Shown here: positions 49,193 through 63,241 of the stretch, piece after piece
Position numbering within the stretch: position 1 is the stretch's first letter
Layout of the letters: each line of letters opens with the position of its first letter
Assembly (NCBI GenBank): GCA_022393335.1
Contig: JAJEKB010001448.1
Coordinates: 557,770-621,769, forward strand
Direction of reading: 5' to 3'
Source of the DNA: Macrotrachela quadricornifera
Taxonomy: Eukaryota; Rotifera; Eurotatoria; Philodinida; Philodinidae
Length of the DNA: 64,000 bases
Translations under genes and position numbers: made by a program
Notes under the pieces: model-generated
The model's database searches: none
Told to the model about the DNA's origin: nothing
The model's input: only the letters and a program-made list of their open reading frames with translations

Positions 49193-51200
49193 CTGAGTAC
49201 ATTATTGAACTGGAAATTCAGTATTTGTATCTGTTAGGCCAGTCATTACTCATTTAATAACAATCAGAGGAATTTTCTCAGTTAATCAGGTGTACGTTCT
49301 AATCACTACACATTTGATGAACTATTATTTTAAGAAGTTTATTTTTTCTAATTGTATCTTAAAAATGAAGAAAAAAAACTTGATGAGAGTATCGATCATA
49401 TATTATCTTTTAACATTAATTAACTATTCATTAAATGTAAATGTTTATTTCTATAGGAGATTTTCTTAATTATCTCTTTATATATCATTCAATAATCAAC
49501 GAGTATTAAGCAACTTCCAGTGCGCTGTTATATTCAACAATTATTTAATATTTCAGTCTAATAGAAAGTGCATCATCTATCTTTCCAAAGAAATAACTTT
49601 GAGAACATTTTAAGAAAAAGTATTAGACGATTTAAAATCTTCAGTTTTAAACTTCTATCAATATAGAAAAAAGAAATTTGTAGATTATTTAAATATGTAT
49701 TTCATATTTGAACATATACCCAAAGAGCAAAATAGAATTTACTGATTAAAACAATGTATATTCAATTTTCATCAAGTTCAATAGAAAATATAGAAATTTG
49801 ATCAAAATAATTCTTTAGTTTTTTTCTCATTGAGATTATGGAAATAGGATTTATTTACTCATTCATACATTCTCTTTTTTCCTTTTCTACGCTACTTCAA
49901 TTGAAAGAAAATTTATATGATTAGAGAGATGATCAACATATCTCAAATGAATGAGTATCAAAACAAATGATATATATTTTATCTCATTTTACCTTCTGAA
50001 TAACTATCTATGACAATAGAATGTTGTTTGTTGTGATATCTATTTCGATGAATCACTTAGTGAAATGAAGCGATGTGATGTTCTTTATTGTTCTCATTCC
50101 ATCTGATATTTTGCTCTACTTTTCTCTTGGTTGTTCGTTCTTAATTATTATTCATTTCCGTTTTCTCGACTTTTATCTAATTCGATGGATTAAAACCGAA
50201 TTAAGAAGTGTCGTTTCTAAACTTTGTTTGAGATCTAATATTATGATGATGAAACATATTTAGTTTAAATACACTTTCATTGCTCTAAGTTATACAGACA
50301 GAATAAAGAAATAAATATTAGATAAATTCATCTATTGCGCCGTTTGTCATAGTTGTAATGATAAGCGCAGATTCGGCCCGATAGAGAATTGCTCAACCGA
50401 CCGATGAATCAGTCAACACTCAAACTTTTCTTCAAATGTTTACATAGTATTTTCAGGATATATCTCGCACGAACTTGAAAAACAATAAAGAAATTATAAT
50501 GTGAGAAGCAAATTATATGCATAAATAATAAATAATATCCATATCTGACGAATAATTAATGAGCGTGAAAGTCAGTATCAAATTTATAATGGTATGAAGT
50601 TTTCTGCTGACCAACAGACATTTAGGGATAGAAAACTTATAGGATTGGACAGCAAAGAACACTAAAATAGAACGGTTATGCTGTCACTATGTTGATTATA
50701 AGACAGATATGACTGATCGAGAGGTTATTTTTTTGTTCGAAAATGAGAAATATGAAAAATAATTCACATCGATCTACTAGTCGATTCTATCCGCACTAAC
50801 CATTTCTACTGGTATTAGTAACAACTTCGATTTCTTTGATACTGATGATCATGATGAACGTCATCTTTTATTATACATCAAAACAAAAATGAAGTATTTT
50901 CTTTTTTTTCTTCTCCTGTACAACAATTTTACATATTTGAGATAGCCCTTATACAGCCAGTTTTTCAAGCTGACTCTATGATCTTCGAATTAAAAACAAA
51001 AAAATATTTCCGACATCTCTAATTTTTTTTCAAGAAGATTTGATTGTTATTGAATAATTATTTTCTTCTTTATTTTTCTTAATCTTTAGTCTATTATTAA
51101 AACAATTCTATTTGATATAGATTGAATTTATTTAAATAATATGAGAAAAAAACAAAAATATATTTTGAAATAAATGAATTAATGTTTATCAAAGAATCTT
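49193..51200. other. Intergenic, nothing recognised
   Basis: About 2 kb without a supported gene or repeat. A slightly GC-richer patch near 50330-50420 was checked for a tRNA shape and none was found. Confidence 0.45.
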
Positions 51201-53524
51201 TTATGAATTAACAAGTGCATTTATATCATTAGTATTTAATTCTCTTGAATAAACTCGAAATTCATCAATAGAACCGTAATAAGCATTCGGAACAATTGAT
51301 TTTGAATTACATGTACCATTAGGAACGCCGGCTTTAATACCTTGAAGTGGATTTCCTAATGTTAATATATTAACATTACCAGAAGCTAAATATGGCATAG
51401 GACCTGTTGTATTAACCAATGATCCATTAACATATAATCTATGTCCATTTGTGATTGAATAAGTGCCAACAACGTGCGTCCAAATATTAGTAGGTAAGAC
51501 CGGACCTACGATTTCTTTACCTGAACCATTCCAACCAGTTAGAACTATTTGGCCATTGGAAGAAAATCCCACTAAATCAACACACCAACCTTGTCCATTT
51601 GTTTTTGTTGAAAGATGAACAAGAGTTGATCCATTTATTATTGATGGATAAACCCATAGAGCAATGGAATATGATTGATTTGAAATGCCAAGAAGAACAA
51701 ATCCATTAATCTATACGAATCATACAGACTTATCGAATAATAAAAAAAATTTTAATATTCTTTTAACCTGATAATAAGATGAATTCGAAATAAAATTGAT
51801 CGCTTGATTAACTCGTCCATCAATGAAGGTTATATTAACGTCTTTTCCCTTTAGACTAAGTGGACCTGAATCATGATATAAACAACCATCGAATGAATAC
51901 CAACAGACTAATGTTGCATCATTTAATATTTCACTAGCATTTTTTGTTCGCATCACTAATGATACTTGATCAATATAGCTAAATAAAATATATAATATTC
52001 ATCAAATGGAAATATGATCTTACCCAGAGAAATAAGAATTGCTATGTTGTGAAGTTTTTCCAATAACAATGGATCCAGATGTACCTTGATAAGGTTTTGA
52101 TGGACGATTTCCATCCAATATCCCATTTAGATAAATTTTCTGCGTTGATGATGGATAATCATACACAAAAGCCGCATAATACCAAGTATTTATTTGAATT
52201 ATAGTTGAACCATCTAGATCATCACCCAAAAAACCTAGATGTAACTTCCAATCTCGAATTAGATAATGTAATGATTTATCAGAAACGCGATCATGATGTT
52301 GACCAAAAAGTCCATGGTCCTGATTCGTTAAATTAGTACAAAAAAACCACATTTCAACTGTAAAACTTCTATAAGTAAGATTTCGATATGATGGTACATT
52401 AACAAATTGTTGTTCGCTTCGATTAAATGATAGAGCAGAACCATAACCATTTATTCCAGGAGTTTTATAATTAGGAGAAGCAACAGCTACTCCATCAAAA
52501 TTTGATAAGCTGTCTAAAGTATTATTATCAAATGACCAAAAACTTGACGAATCAGATATTAATGTTGTTGCTATTGTTGTTGCTGTACCTGATATATGTA
52601 AAAGCAGTTATTTAGAAATATTTTATAAACATTCATCAAATTTCAGTGAACACAACTGAAATTTTTTCTCCAAATAAAATAAAAAGACTTCATCATGTCA
52701 GACTAAGAAAACAGACTTCGATAGATCTAAAAGAATAACTTAGTTCAATTCTGATGACATTTCTCTTTGTATATAATACACTAGAATGAGCTCAGATATT
52801 TCCCATAATAATGTCCATATACACTCGAAATGATTAATTAATACCGACCTTATCTTGCGCAATAAAATTAATAAAAATTGAGAAAATAATAATTAACTAA
52901 AAGTGGTTAACATAACTAATGTAAATGTCTGTACTATTTCTCGTACCTAGTCTAAAATATTTTGTATGCAAACTGAAAGATATCAAAATTATTCTTAATT
53001 TACCAAGAGTGCTAGTACAGCTACTTTTCCAGTTTGATGTTAGATGACGATCCAAAGAAGATCTTGTAGTTAAAACTTCTTCCGTGCTTGTCATTATTTT
53101 CAATTGCGATGTCTTTTTTTCATCTTTATCAATCGTTGTCACTGTAGAGGAACATGTAACAATAGGTTCTAAATAAAAAAGGCTTTTTTTAAATCAAATT
53201 TTTCAATATTTATTTACCATGACTCTTTCGGTAACAAATAACACTTGCCGAAACATTTCCAGATGATGATCTTATAGAACCTATTTCACATAATTCTGAA
53301 AACATTGAACAAATGTTTTTATCATTGAAATACACAGCTGTTTGACAGTCATATTCATAAACACATTCCGAAATACATGAGTTAATAGATGCATCATTTG
53401 ACCAGGACGCATTACGAATAAAGGCACATGATGAATCAGATTGATAAACTGAATTTTGATGAATTTTAACAATCACAAGAGAATTTATCAAAGGAAAAAG
53501 TAAACAAATTGAAAGAAAATACAT
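51201..53524 (-). CDS. Secreted protein with PAN-like and two LamG-like domains
   Basis: Five exons: 53218-53524, 53004-53168, 52024-52588, 51768-51978 and 51201-51710, all phases consistent; 585 aa. A signal peptide (MYFLSICLLFPLINSLV) is followed by a short Cys-rich PAN/apple-like region (SSCAFIRNASW, SCISECVYEYDCQTAVYF, CSMFSELC). A Ser/Thr-rich linker comes next, and then two concanavalin-like LamG_3 domains. The first runs about residues 167-345 (SSFWSFDNNTLDSL, FTVEMWFF, WYYAAFVYD, KIYLNG) and the second about 350-585 (LVCWYSFDG, SIALWVYP, WTHVVGTY, LYVNGSLV, YGSIDEFRVYSREL). LamG_3 domains bind glycans or proteins outside the cell. The 415-bp third-exon-side intron may hide a further small exon. 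Confidence 0.8.
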
Positions 53525-56500
53525 CTTATCAAAAGAAAATATTCATTCGATTTTACATAAAGCAATAAAATATATAGAAAAAAAAAACTAGCAAACTTTT
53601 TAACATTTCTATCGTTACCGATTGAAGAACCAATTAAAATTAGCTATTTGTTTAAAAAAAATATTTTTCTTCTCAAATAAATAGAAATTATGGGCATAAT
53701 AACAGTCACCTGGGAAAAAGTCTTTCACCGTTTTCTTCTCAATAAATAATATTGATTTTGGATACAATTCACAGTATATAACAAGAGAAGAATCAATATT
53801 TAATTAAATTTTTTTCAAAAGTATACCTATGTGTTTCAAAACCAATTATATACATAATAAAACAAATGATGATAGTCAAGATGCAAATTTGCTATAATAA
53901 TATGTTGACATTATGCACAAACAGAAAGAATTACCAATGAAAACACGAATTCTCTAAAATCTCTTCAAAAAATATTCATCTAAATTTAGATATCCTTGCT
54001 TAACAAAACTTGTGTATCAATATCATTATTCATAAATATTTCTGTAATCTCAGCCACGAACAAAAAAGTCAAAGAAATAGACTCAAAAATATTTTAGATC
54101 GTAAAAATCTGGAGACTTTCGAAAAAGAGTTTTTTCTTTGAAACAAACGGTTTTTCATAGTTTCTACCGCTAAAATCCAATTGATATTGTGTAACAGTTT
54201 CTGAAGAAAAACTAATCGTAATATTCGAGAATGAGATCTCGTTTTTAATAGAAAAATAATCTAATATTTTGAATTACTATGAGATCCTATAAAGAAATTT
54301 TTTTTCTCAAGCTTTTACAAAGAATTAAAGTACCTCCGCTACAACTTTCCCTATAGTCTGAGTATGTCATTGCTGTATGGCTAATGTCTAATGCTCAATT
54401 TTCAATTTTTCCTGAAAACAGTTTGGAAAGAATTTTGTTATAGAATAAGATTTACAATCTTAAATTTAAAAGGTAACAAATAGATGTGTCATTTCTATTT
54501 TAAAGTATAGATCGAACAAAGAAAAAAAAACACCAAGAAGCTATCATTCATCAGTACAAAATGTGACAGTTTCATCTACTACTATTAGCCATACAATGTG
54601 AAGGACTTTTTATTGAAGTTTGCAACTGTCAAAGTATTCTAAATCTAATCAATCAAATGAATAATTTTCGAAGAGTATATAGTAAGTATTTTTTTTATTG
54701 ATCTATCAGTGGATATTCATCGTAGTTATGACGGTTTTCAATCCGAGACTCAATTGCCATCTTACTTTATTAGTGACAAACGTAATAAAAAAAACCGGTT
54801 TATGTATCAAATGGTTACAAGGTCAATTACCCAAAGCAAAAGTTAATGAAAGTTCGTACCGATCTATAAACATACTGAATCTATTTATTTCATTAGTTAA
54901 TCGAAATAAGATTTCAATTCGAATTGTTTAACTGATATTCATTTTTATCATCACGTTTTTTATATAACATTTTAGTTCGTGAATTTTGAAAGTGTTGTGA
55001 ATAAATACATTACATTGATCATGAATACCACTTCCTAATAATTTGGAGATGGTGAATAGGCATAATCCATTCATTTTTATTAATTTTTTAGAATTGATCG
55101 AACCGAATCTAACAGTTTTACTTATGATTCTTTAAAGTAGAACAAATACGATGTACGGTAATTTATTTGAAATACTAAGAAAAAAATAACACAAGTAAAT
55201 ACAAATGATATCGGCAAGACATGAGATGTGATGTTAATGAAGGAAATTCGAACAAAAGAAGGAATTTTCTTGGAGCACAGCATTGCAAGCGAATAAATCA
55301 TATACGATGTTCTATAGGAAACGATAGGAATGAGCTCAGGAGAGTAAAGTAATTTTTGAAATAATATTTGACCACGTTATGAGACCGTTCTCTCGGTTTT
55401 TTATCGAATGCAAACAGAGAACGAATTTCAAAGATGAACAGTTGTTTCCTCGGTCACACAATATCCTTGCATGTCTCAATGGCTCTTTCGGTAGTTTTAC
55501 AGGTCACGCGTATCTCTCATTAGATCCTGTCGAGTCCTACGCGTATCTGAATCCAAACAAGTATGGATCCTGTTGGGCTCTTAAAATTTTATGTTAACCG
55601 GGTCCAAGCTCAGGTCTGGAAATTCTTAGACCCGATAGGTTCAACCTCTCATCCACGTATGTTGTCATGCTATGTAAAGATTATGAAAATTCGTGTATGA
55701 TCGAATCTATCCGTTAATGCGATGTCAAATATGTGCAGTAGCATCCTCGTTCTGTGCTTCTAAAATAGGCAACACAATGCATAATGATCATTTCTATCTG
55801 TCACTTTTACAGATAGCGGGAGCAGAACGAAAATTTAATCTAAATACCATCCCTACCTCGACGTAACAACTCGAAGATGATTCAAAGTTAAGTTTACTGA
55901 ATAACTTATCTTTTAGTGCTCAAAGTTGAATTTAACTCGATACTATCTTTTTACTTGTAAAAAGATATTTTCTATCATCCAATATTTCTGATATATCCCA
56001 GCTGCTTTAAGATGTCTTACAATTCCATCAATCCAGCTGCACTTTTTCGAGTTCTTTTTCTGAATAGGGCTTCTGTGTGAGTTATGTGATTTTTACATCC
56101 TTCATCGAGTTGGGTTAACTAGAAAGGTTTCCAGTTTCTTGATCGATATGCGCTGTTCTATATAATTTTCAAGTTTTCCAGATAGATATAGAGTTCAGTT
56201 ATGACTGTTGAGTCTTTCGACCAAAAAAGTCAAAAGTCGCCGCTAAAACTTGAACTCGATTGAAAAAGTTGAAAAGCATATTAAAAACTATGGTTCGAGT
56301 GGGAAGGCCCCAGGTCATATCTGATACTGGTTGACAAACTTAATTTGCAAAGAAAACTGGACGTTGCTTCTGAGTTGAACTAACATTAACCTACACGTGC
56401 TGTCCCTGTTCTTGTCCTCAAGCACTGTCATTGCGTACTACTGAGTATGTCAGAAATTTTTAGCAGTGATCGAATTCCAGAGAAGCGCCATCTTGCGTAT

Positions 56501-56911
56501 CGCGTCCTTCGTATGAGTGTCACGTAAATAGAAGTCTCATACGTGTACTTTAGCGCAAGTCTGAGAACTTTTCATTAGACTCGAGGTAAATTAGACATTT
56601 TCTGAAGTTCTAAAACTTCCCAATTAGTGTTGGACAGCGACTAGGTAACGCTAATAACTTGTTTTCGATGCTTTTGAGAGTTTATACGTATAAAAAGTGA
56701 AAAAGAAGAGAAGAAGGGCGCTGCGAAGCCTGTTACTAAGAAGACTATTTATTCTGGATCACTGATTATGTGTATAGGATTGTAAAAAATTGTTTCTAAT
56801 GAGATTAATTTGTAACTATAATCAATTAATAAAATATTCTTTTTAATATAAAAATGTTGAAAATAATCTAAAAAAAAAAGATAATAATTAATTAAATAAA
56901 TTAAAATAAAG
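53525..56911. other. Gene-poor stretch with possible gene debris
   Basis: No intact gene. Near 54553-54850 two plus-strand pieces look protein-like (FHLLLLAIQCEGLFIEVCNC; then YDGFQSETQLPSYFISDKR). They could join only through an intron of about 28 bp, and the upstream ATG is followed at once by TGA, so I treat them as debris of a small secreted-protein gene. From about 55380 to 56700 the sequence is less AT-rich than elsewhere, suggesting a decayed transposon that I cannot name. Confidence 0.4.
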
Positions 56912-58573
56912 TTATTTATTATTTTGTATAAATGTATTAATAAAATCAGGTGCTCTTGTTAAACCTCCCCCAGCAGCACCATATTGAATAAAAATATTTT
57001 TAAATGGTTGATACCAATGAATTTGTCCATATTGACTAACTTGTCTATTACAACCATAGACAAAAATCGGATGAATTTTACATTGAGGACCTAAAGTTTT
57101 TTTAACAGATTGTACTAAACCATATGCAATTGTTCCATCATAATTAGGTGTATATTGATTAGATATATTTGGTGTTATACAAGCACCTGCTGTAAATCTC
57201 ATTAAATATAAATTATAATTTTCATTAAAATTAATTGGTTGTGAAGATAATTTTGTAGCATGATTTGTTCCACCACAAACTAAAACAGGTGGAAATTTAT
57301 AATTTTTTGGTAAATAAACATGTGCTAATATTGAAACTCCCCGTGCTGATATAACATCAAATAATCTTTTATTATTTTGTTTATATATTTCTTGACTTCC
57401 TAATGATAATATTAAACGTGAAAATTTAATAAATTTTTTTTCATTATTTGAATTTTTATATAATGCTATTCCTTGATTTTGTTTATCATCAATATAAATT
57501 GTTTGAAGTGTTCCATCAATAACAGTTCCACCTTGTTTTAAAATAAATTCATTTAAAATTTTCATAAAATTTGGTACTAAAACTCTATCATGATTTTTTT
57601 CAGCAAACATTAAACCATTTGGTATAAAACCATAACGTTTTAATAAATCATCTTTTGTTAATATATTTAAATATCTTCCTTCTTTATTTAAATTATTATT
57701 TAATTGTTTTAATTGTTCAATTTCTTCTTGATTTCTTGCAATAATAATTGAACCATATTCTTCTAAAAGAAGTTTATTATTTAATATATGATTTAAATCA
57801 TAAAAAAATTTTTCATTTATAAAACATTGTTTTGCAACATCATTTAAAAGATTTATTCGATTATGAAATATAGTAAATAATTGATATTTTATTGAAAGTT
57901 TTATTCCTCGATACCAATGTTCAGGATGACGAATCCATTCAATCCAATCTATTGTTCTCCAAGGAAATTCACCTGTTTCTTCAATATTTTTTAAAGATAC
58001 ATTCATTAATAAAATACGTTTTATTTGATCAATAAGAAATTTAATTGGTTTATAATTTGTTGGTGCTTCGGTTTCAGCATCTTGTTCAAGATGCCATGCC
58101 GAACCATTAGCTATTGGAATTCTTCGAAAATCATTTAAATAAATTAAATCTTTATTATTTTGTATTAAATGAGCAGCAGTTATTAATGCTGGGGGTCCTC
58201 CAACTATTAATGTATGAATATTTATATCAATTTTTTCATTTTCATATTCAGATAAAGATTTTATTTGTACAGGAGTTTTCAATGAATGTTTTTCTTTTAT
58301 TTCATGAAGATTTTTCCCAATTAAAAATTCATATTGAGAAAAATATTTTTTAAATATATTTAATTGTTCAATATCATTTGTTAAAAATGGTTGATGCATA
58401 CCAGAAAAAATTTTTTTTTTTTGTTCAACATTTGTATATATACTAAATTCATCATTTTCTTTAATAATATCATCATATCGAGTTTTGATATTTTTTATTG
58501 TAATTGCTGTTATGCCAAATATTCCAATATAACTTAATCGACGTAACCATAATCGATTTGAACGAGTAACCAT
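56912..58573 (-). CDS. FAD-dependent oxidoreductase-like protein, intronless
   Basis: A single 553-codon frame. An N-terminal hydrophobic stretch (LSYIGIFGITAITI) may anchor it in a membrane. Residues about 119-135 (IHTLIVGGPPALITAAHL) sit where the FAD-binding Rossmann turn belongs, but read GGPPAL instead of the usual GxGxxG. Later landmarks fit a DAO-type flavoprotein: FIPNGLMFAEKNHDRVLVPN, FSRLILSLGSQEIYKQ, and a C-terminal IFVYGCNRQVSQYGQIHW, FIQYGAAGGGLTRAPDFINT. Such enzymes oxidise amines, amino acids or hydroxy acids using FAD. The altered turn leaves FAD binding uncertain. It has no introns, while most neighbours have one to four. Codon use is strongly AT-rich like the host genes. 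Substrate unknown. Confidence 0.65.
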   Translation of the reverse strand: MVTRSNRLWLRRLSYIGIFGITAITIKNIKTRYDDIIKENDEFSIYTNVEQKKKIFSGMHQPFLTNDIEQLNIFKKYFSQYEFLIGKNLHEIKEKHSLKTPVQIKSLSEYENEKIDINIHTLIVGGPPALITAAHLIQNNKDLIYLNDFRRIPIANGSAWHLEQDAETEAPTNYKPIKFLIDQIKRILLMNVSLKNIEETGEFPWRTIDWIEWIRHPEHWYRGIKLSIKYQLFTIFHNRINLLNDVAKQCFINEKFFYDLNHILNNKLLLEEYGSIIIARNQEEIEQLKQLNNNLNKEGRYLNILTKDDLLKRYGFIPNGLMFAEKNHDRVLVPNFMKILNEFILKQGGTVIDGTLQTIYIDDKQNQGIALYKNSNNEKKFIKFSRLILSLGSQEIYKQNNKRLFDVISARGVSILAHVYLPKNYKFPPVLVCGGTNHATKLSSQPINFNENYNLYLMRFTAGACITPNISNQYTPNYDGTIAYGLVQSVKKTLGPQCKIHPIFVYGCNRQVSQYGQIHWYQPFKNIFIQYGAAGGGLTRAPDFINTFIQNNK

Positions 58574-60575
58574 GAGATTATTTTTATTTGGAATAAATAA
58601 CTATTATATTACTTTTAATTTGTATAAAATTAATTTCGTACTTCAATTGAAGATAATGTTAAAGATATAAAATATTTTATCTTTTTTTTTTCTTTTATAT
58701 TATATCAAAAAACGAAAAAGAAACATATCTCATTTTACATTTATGTTAACAAATAATTTAAATATTGACATTTTTATCATGGATTATATGTTATTCGTTG
58801 AGACATTTAACTAAATGTTCGAATAAGTTTTAAAATAAATATATATCTTTTTTATGATTGGATAATATTTCGATTATTTTATAGAAGAATTTATTTTAAC
58901 AAATATAAAATTATAAAATTTTTATAAGAATTGTTTCGTATGATGATATGTGACGATAACATTAGATCATATTGTCTTCAATGTGTATTCTTTTTCTTTT
59001 ACATTCTTTTTTTGTCTCTCTTAACATTTAATCATCAAACACGTGTCTCGTTTGTTTTTTTTATATATATTTGACATTATTCATCTCTATTTTAAATGAA
59101 TAAGGAAAATTTCCACTTGTATAAAAAGATAGTTTGAATAGGTTCGTGAAAGTCGAGAAAAGATTGAAGATGAAGTATAATTTGACAACATTCTAAAGAT
59201 AACAACTCATCCATAACTTTACTTTGTTAATAATAATTCTCACATTAAAAAAGAATAATGCATAAACAAACTAGCGTGAGCTAAGACATCGTTCACTCAA
59301 TAATCGACAATCACTTAAAGCTTAAAACAAAAATTACTGCTCGTTACATACTCAAACATTTGATTGATTTTTAACAGGCTAAATGACTTAATATATTTTT
59401 AAAAATACGCTCAATCATCTCAAGTCAGAAAGTATTACAATAATATTACATTTATTAAATTCTATAGATCTCTCATCATCTAATTTTTAATTATTCGACT
59501 CAATCAAATAAAGTCTAAACGATTATAATGATTTAGAATCATTGTGTCATGTTTTTAGCAAATTTATAACCTCTTTATGTGAAGGAAATGCATAAAAAAA
59601 ACGTTTGATAAATGAATTCATTGAATGTAATCGTATATGAAAAACTAAGATTATTATTTTGAACATTTAATAAACTTGTTTTCTGTATTTCTTTTATTTA
59701 TCATATTCGAATTAAAATCTAATACTTGTACGTAACCATTTGCTATAAAGCATCAAACGAATAAAATAAGGATTTTAAATGTACTCCGTCGATTTTTGTT
59801 TACATACATCGTTTTGTTGACAGTATTATCAAATATTCATACAGCTGTTAACGAACTTATCTTAATGGTACAATAAACAAAGGTATTTACACTTCATTTT
59901 CAAACTCTTACATGTAAACTTTTTCTAAATATTCATGTACGCTCTCAAATAGCATCATGTGTTTCAAAGTAGAGACCATGATATCTTTATAATCTAAAGT
60001 ACGTTGAAGTCCATAAAAGTACTTCGACATACATGTTACAAACTTACAAAGGTTTTTCTTCAAGTATAACTAAAGACATCTTATTTATACCCTTTAAAAC
60101 TTTTATACTACTGGAGAACCATTCAAAGATTTTGATATAAAAAATTCTCTTATTGTAATCAAGAAAAGGCTTTGTAAAACTCGTAAAGGTGTTAATTATT
60201 TGTCAATTGAATATAGAATTATTTTCTCATTACTTTTCATCATTTTTAATTTGTACCCAAGAATATATTCTTCGATGAATATGTTTATAATTTTCGTATC
60301 TCGATTATTTCAAAATAACATCTTACTAAATTTTAATTGGAGAAAACTATGATAATAGCTGTTCAAATAAGAAATTATATGAAAATAGATGTATTAAACA
60401 TATTCATATATACAGGATGCAAGTTGTAAATAATGTATAATTCATTGCATTGTTATATCTCATTCAATCGAAACTAGCTTAGCATTTTTATTATTAGAGA
60501 TTTAAATGTTTAACAAACAGTTCATTTTTTTTCTTTGAAACTACAAAGCAATAAATAAAATACTTTTATAAATTA
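58574..60575. other. Intergenic, nothing recognised
   Basis: Two kilobases between the start of the FAD gene and the end of the S9 peptidase gene. No frames, inverted repeats or RNA genes were recognised. Confidence 0.5.
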
Positions 60576-63241
60576 TTAAATAAGAAAAAAAAATGTAAAT
60601 AAAATTATTATTAATTGTAGAGTATATTTTAATTTATTCGATGAATTTGATAATTGATAACATTGAGATGGACGAATATGTCCATATTTGTCTAACCATT
60701 TTAATTCTTCACGTATTTTGATTTTTTCATGCCATGGATTATTTTCAATTAAATGACCAACTTTAGGAAAAATCAATAATTTAGTTGGAACATCAAGAGT
60801 ATAAAGTGCTCTTTCTAAGATATAACTGCCTAAAGCAGGTACACGAATATCACTTCCACCTGTTACTATATGAGTTGGTGTACAAACTTTATTCATATGA
60901 TAAACAGCTGCTTCTTTTAAATATTGATTAGGATTTTCCCATGGATAACCACCTAAAAAATAATGATTAACTAAAGGTAGATCATTCATTCCCCAATCAG
61001 CAACATGCTCAACAGCACCAGCACCAGAAATAGCAGCATTAAATATATTAGTTTGAGTAATTAACCAATTCGTTAAATATCCACCATAACTATAACCACC
61101 AATAGCTAATTTCATTGGATCAGCAATACCATCTTTAATCAATGCTTCAACACCAAATAATATATCTTTACCTGGTCGAGATACAATTTGATGTCTTATA
61201 TTTTGCAAAAATTCATCACCATATCCTAAAATATAGTTAATTATCAAATCAAAATGACTTTATTCAGTTCTGGTAATACGATCTAAAAATAGTAACACTT
61301 GGCCTGTCTGTATTACATCGAGACATCCTTTTTTATTCAATGATGATACTTGTGATTCTCTAGAAAAGCTATATATGGTTAGAACTAAAAAATTCTTATA
61401 AATATATATGAAAATGGTAATGTATCAATTGTAATTTATCGAAATAGTTTCGTTACAAACAGTTAAATAAAGACTAGAACTGATCAGTAGCACTGACATA
61501 ATCAATTTATTGTTTCTCAATGCCAACACGAAAATTAGCTGGTGAAATAAATATTTCAAGTAGTATGTAACACATCTTACATGACGATCTCGGCTGTCTT
61601 CTTTGCAAGAAAATTAAAATTGATATGTATCCGTAAAAATCGCTAACATTCACGAATATATATCAGTATTTTTTAAAGAACCTGTAAGTACTAAAATTAT
61701 CCGATTTGTATTTATTGTTTAATTTATTAAAGTCTATCCGTTAGATGGATATACTATCTATAAAACATTGTAATCTATATATTTTTAGTTATATAAATAA
61801 TACCTGTAGAACCTCGATAATTTGGTTGTAAAACAAGCCAACCATGAGTAGCAAACATAACAGCCGAATAATACCAATCAGCATGAAAACTATTTAAATC
61901 AGCAAGATAAGGTCCACCATGTATAAGAACAAGTAATGATAAATTTTTTTGTTGAAATTTATCTGGTGGATATAAAAGTATACCTTCAATTAATGTTTGA
62001 TCATCTTTATTAATCCATTGATATGATATCCCTTTAGGTAAATTTCTTTGAGTAAATAATTGATTATCATATGTTATTTGTTTTGATATATTTATATTTT
62101 GAATATTATTAACAAAAAAAATTTCTTCAGGTTGATCAAATGATGAATATATAAAAGAAATAATTGATTTATTATTATTATAATAACGTGTTTGAATAAA
62201 TTGATATGAACCATATGAATTTGTTTGTTTAATTAATGATGAATTATAAGATAATTGTGTATAGATTTGTACTGTTGTATTTATTTGTCCAAGAAAAATA
62301 ATACCATTATCTAATAAATCATATTCATTAATATGACCATTAAATGAATATGCCCAACGTTGTATTAAACTATTTGTTAAATTAAGTAAATAAATTCTTC
62401 CTTGATAATCTTGATAAGTATTATTAATAGATCCAAATGCATTAATACTAAAAAATATTGAATCATTTTGATAGAATTTTATATTTGTTTCATAAGCAGT
62501 ATTATCTGTTAATTGAATTAATGTTAAATTATTTAAATCAAATGAATATATTTCAAAATCTTTTATATTTTCAAATTTTTGTGATATAGAATTTGTTGTA
62601 AATATTAATTTATTATTATTATGTGAACATATCATTTGTTCAATTTTTAATGATATATTTATTAATTTTTCTATTTTATAATTTGAAATATTTTCAATAT
62701 TTAAATGAAATATAGTATCACCTCGTTCTAGTTCTCGATATTCAATAACATCATTCCATTCTTTTATATAATCATATTCACTTTGATTTGTCCATGGTAT
62801 ACGTGTAGAATAATATAATGATGTATTTTTATTTGACCAACATATTGAATGAATTATTTCTTTTCCAATTAATATTGAATATGTTTGTTCTGTATTAATT
62901 GAATAAAAATTAAGATAATATTCATTATTTGTATCATTATCATATAAATAAACAATCCATTGATCATACCATATTGGTTTTATTGCTGGTGAACAATGAT
63001 TTGTTAATAATTTTTTTGTATTATTATTATTTATATCTTGTAAATGAAGATGATATTCATTTTTATTTTCATTCCATATATGATTTCTTGTTTGAATTAA
63101 TATTAAATTATTATCATATGGACTTAGAATATATGATGTATATTTTGTATAATTAAAAAATTCATCGAATGTTAATTTTGGTTTTAAACATGATATTGAA
63201 TTTAAGAAAAATAAATTAATAAATATATATAATAATAACAT
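60576..63241 (-). CDS. Secreted S9-family serine peptidase with GPI-type tail
   Basis: Two exons, 61804-63241 and 60576-61225, phase 1; the intron is 578 bp; 695 aa. A signal peptide (MLLLYIFINLFFLNSISC) is followed by a long seven-bladed-propeller region with many N-glycosylation sequons. An alpha/beta-hydrolase domain then carries LVLIHGGPY (oxyanion side), the nucleophile elbow GGYSYGGY (Ser about 525), Asp about 605 (TGGSDIRVP) and His about 636 (KVGHLIEN). This is a complete S9 (prolyl oligopeptidase/DPP-type) triad; the propeller restricts access to short peptides. The C-terminus ends in a hydrophobic run (LQLIIILFTFFFLI) after Ser/Asn, a likely GPI signal. It would trim peptides at the cell surface, which could feed an OPT-type importer; that link is speculation. 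Confidence 0.88.
61226..61803. other. 578-bp intron of the S9 peptidase gene
   Basis: Bounded by GTATTA and TTTTAG in the minus sense, it interrupts the RGSTGYGDEF motif between ACA G and GA TAT. It is about ten times longer than most introns here, and no repeat or exon was recognised in it. Confidence 0.6.

Noticed and set aside
50330..50420. Possible tRNA
   Set aside because: No cloverleaf with a GGTTCRA-type T arm could be drawn.
54553..54930. Small secreted-protein gene in two exons
   Set aside because: The frame fits only with a 28-bp intron, shorter than any other here, and the candidate ATG is followed directly by TGA.
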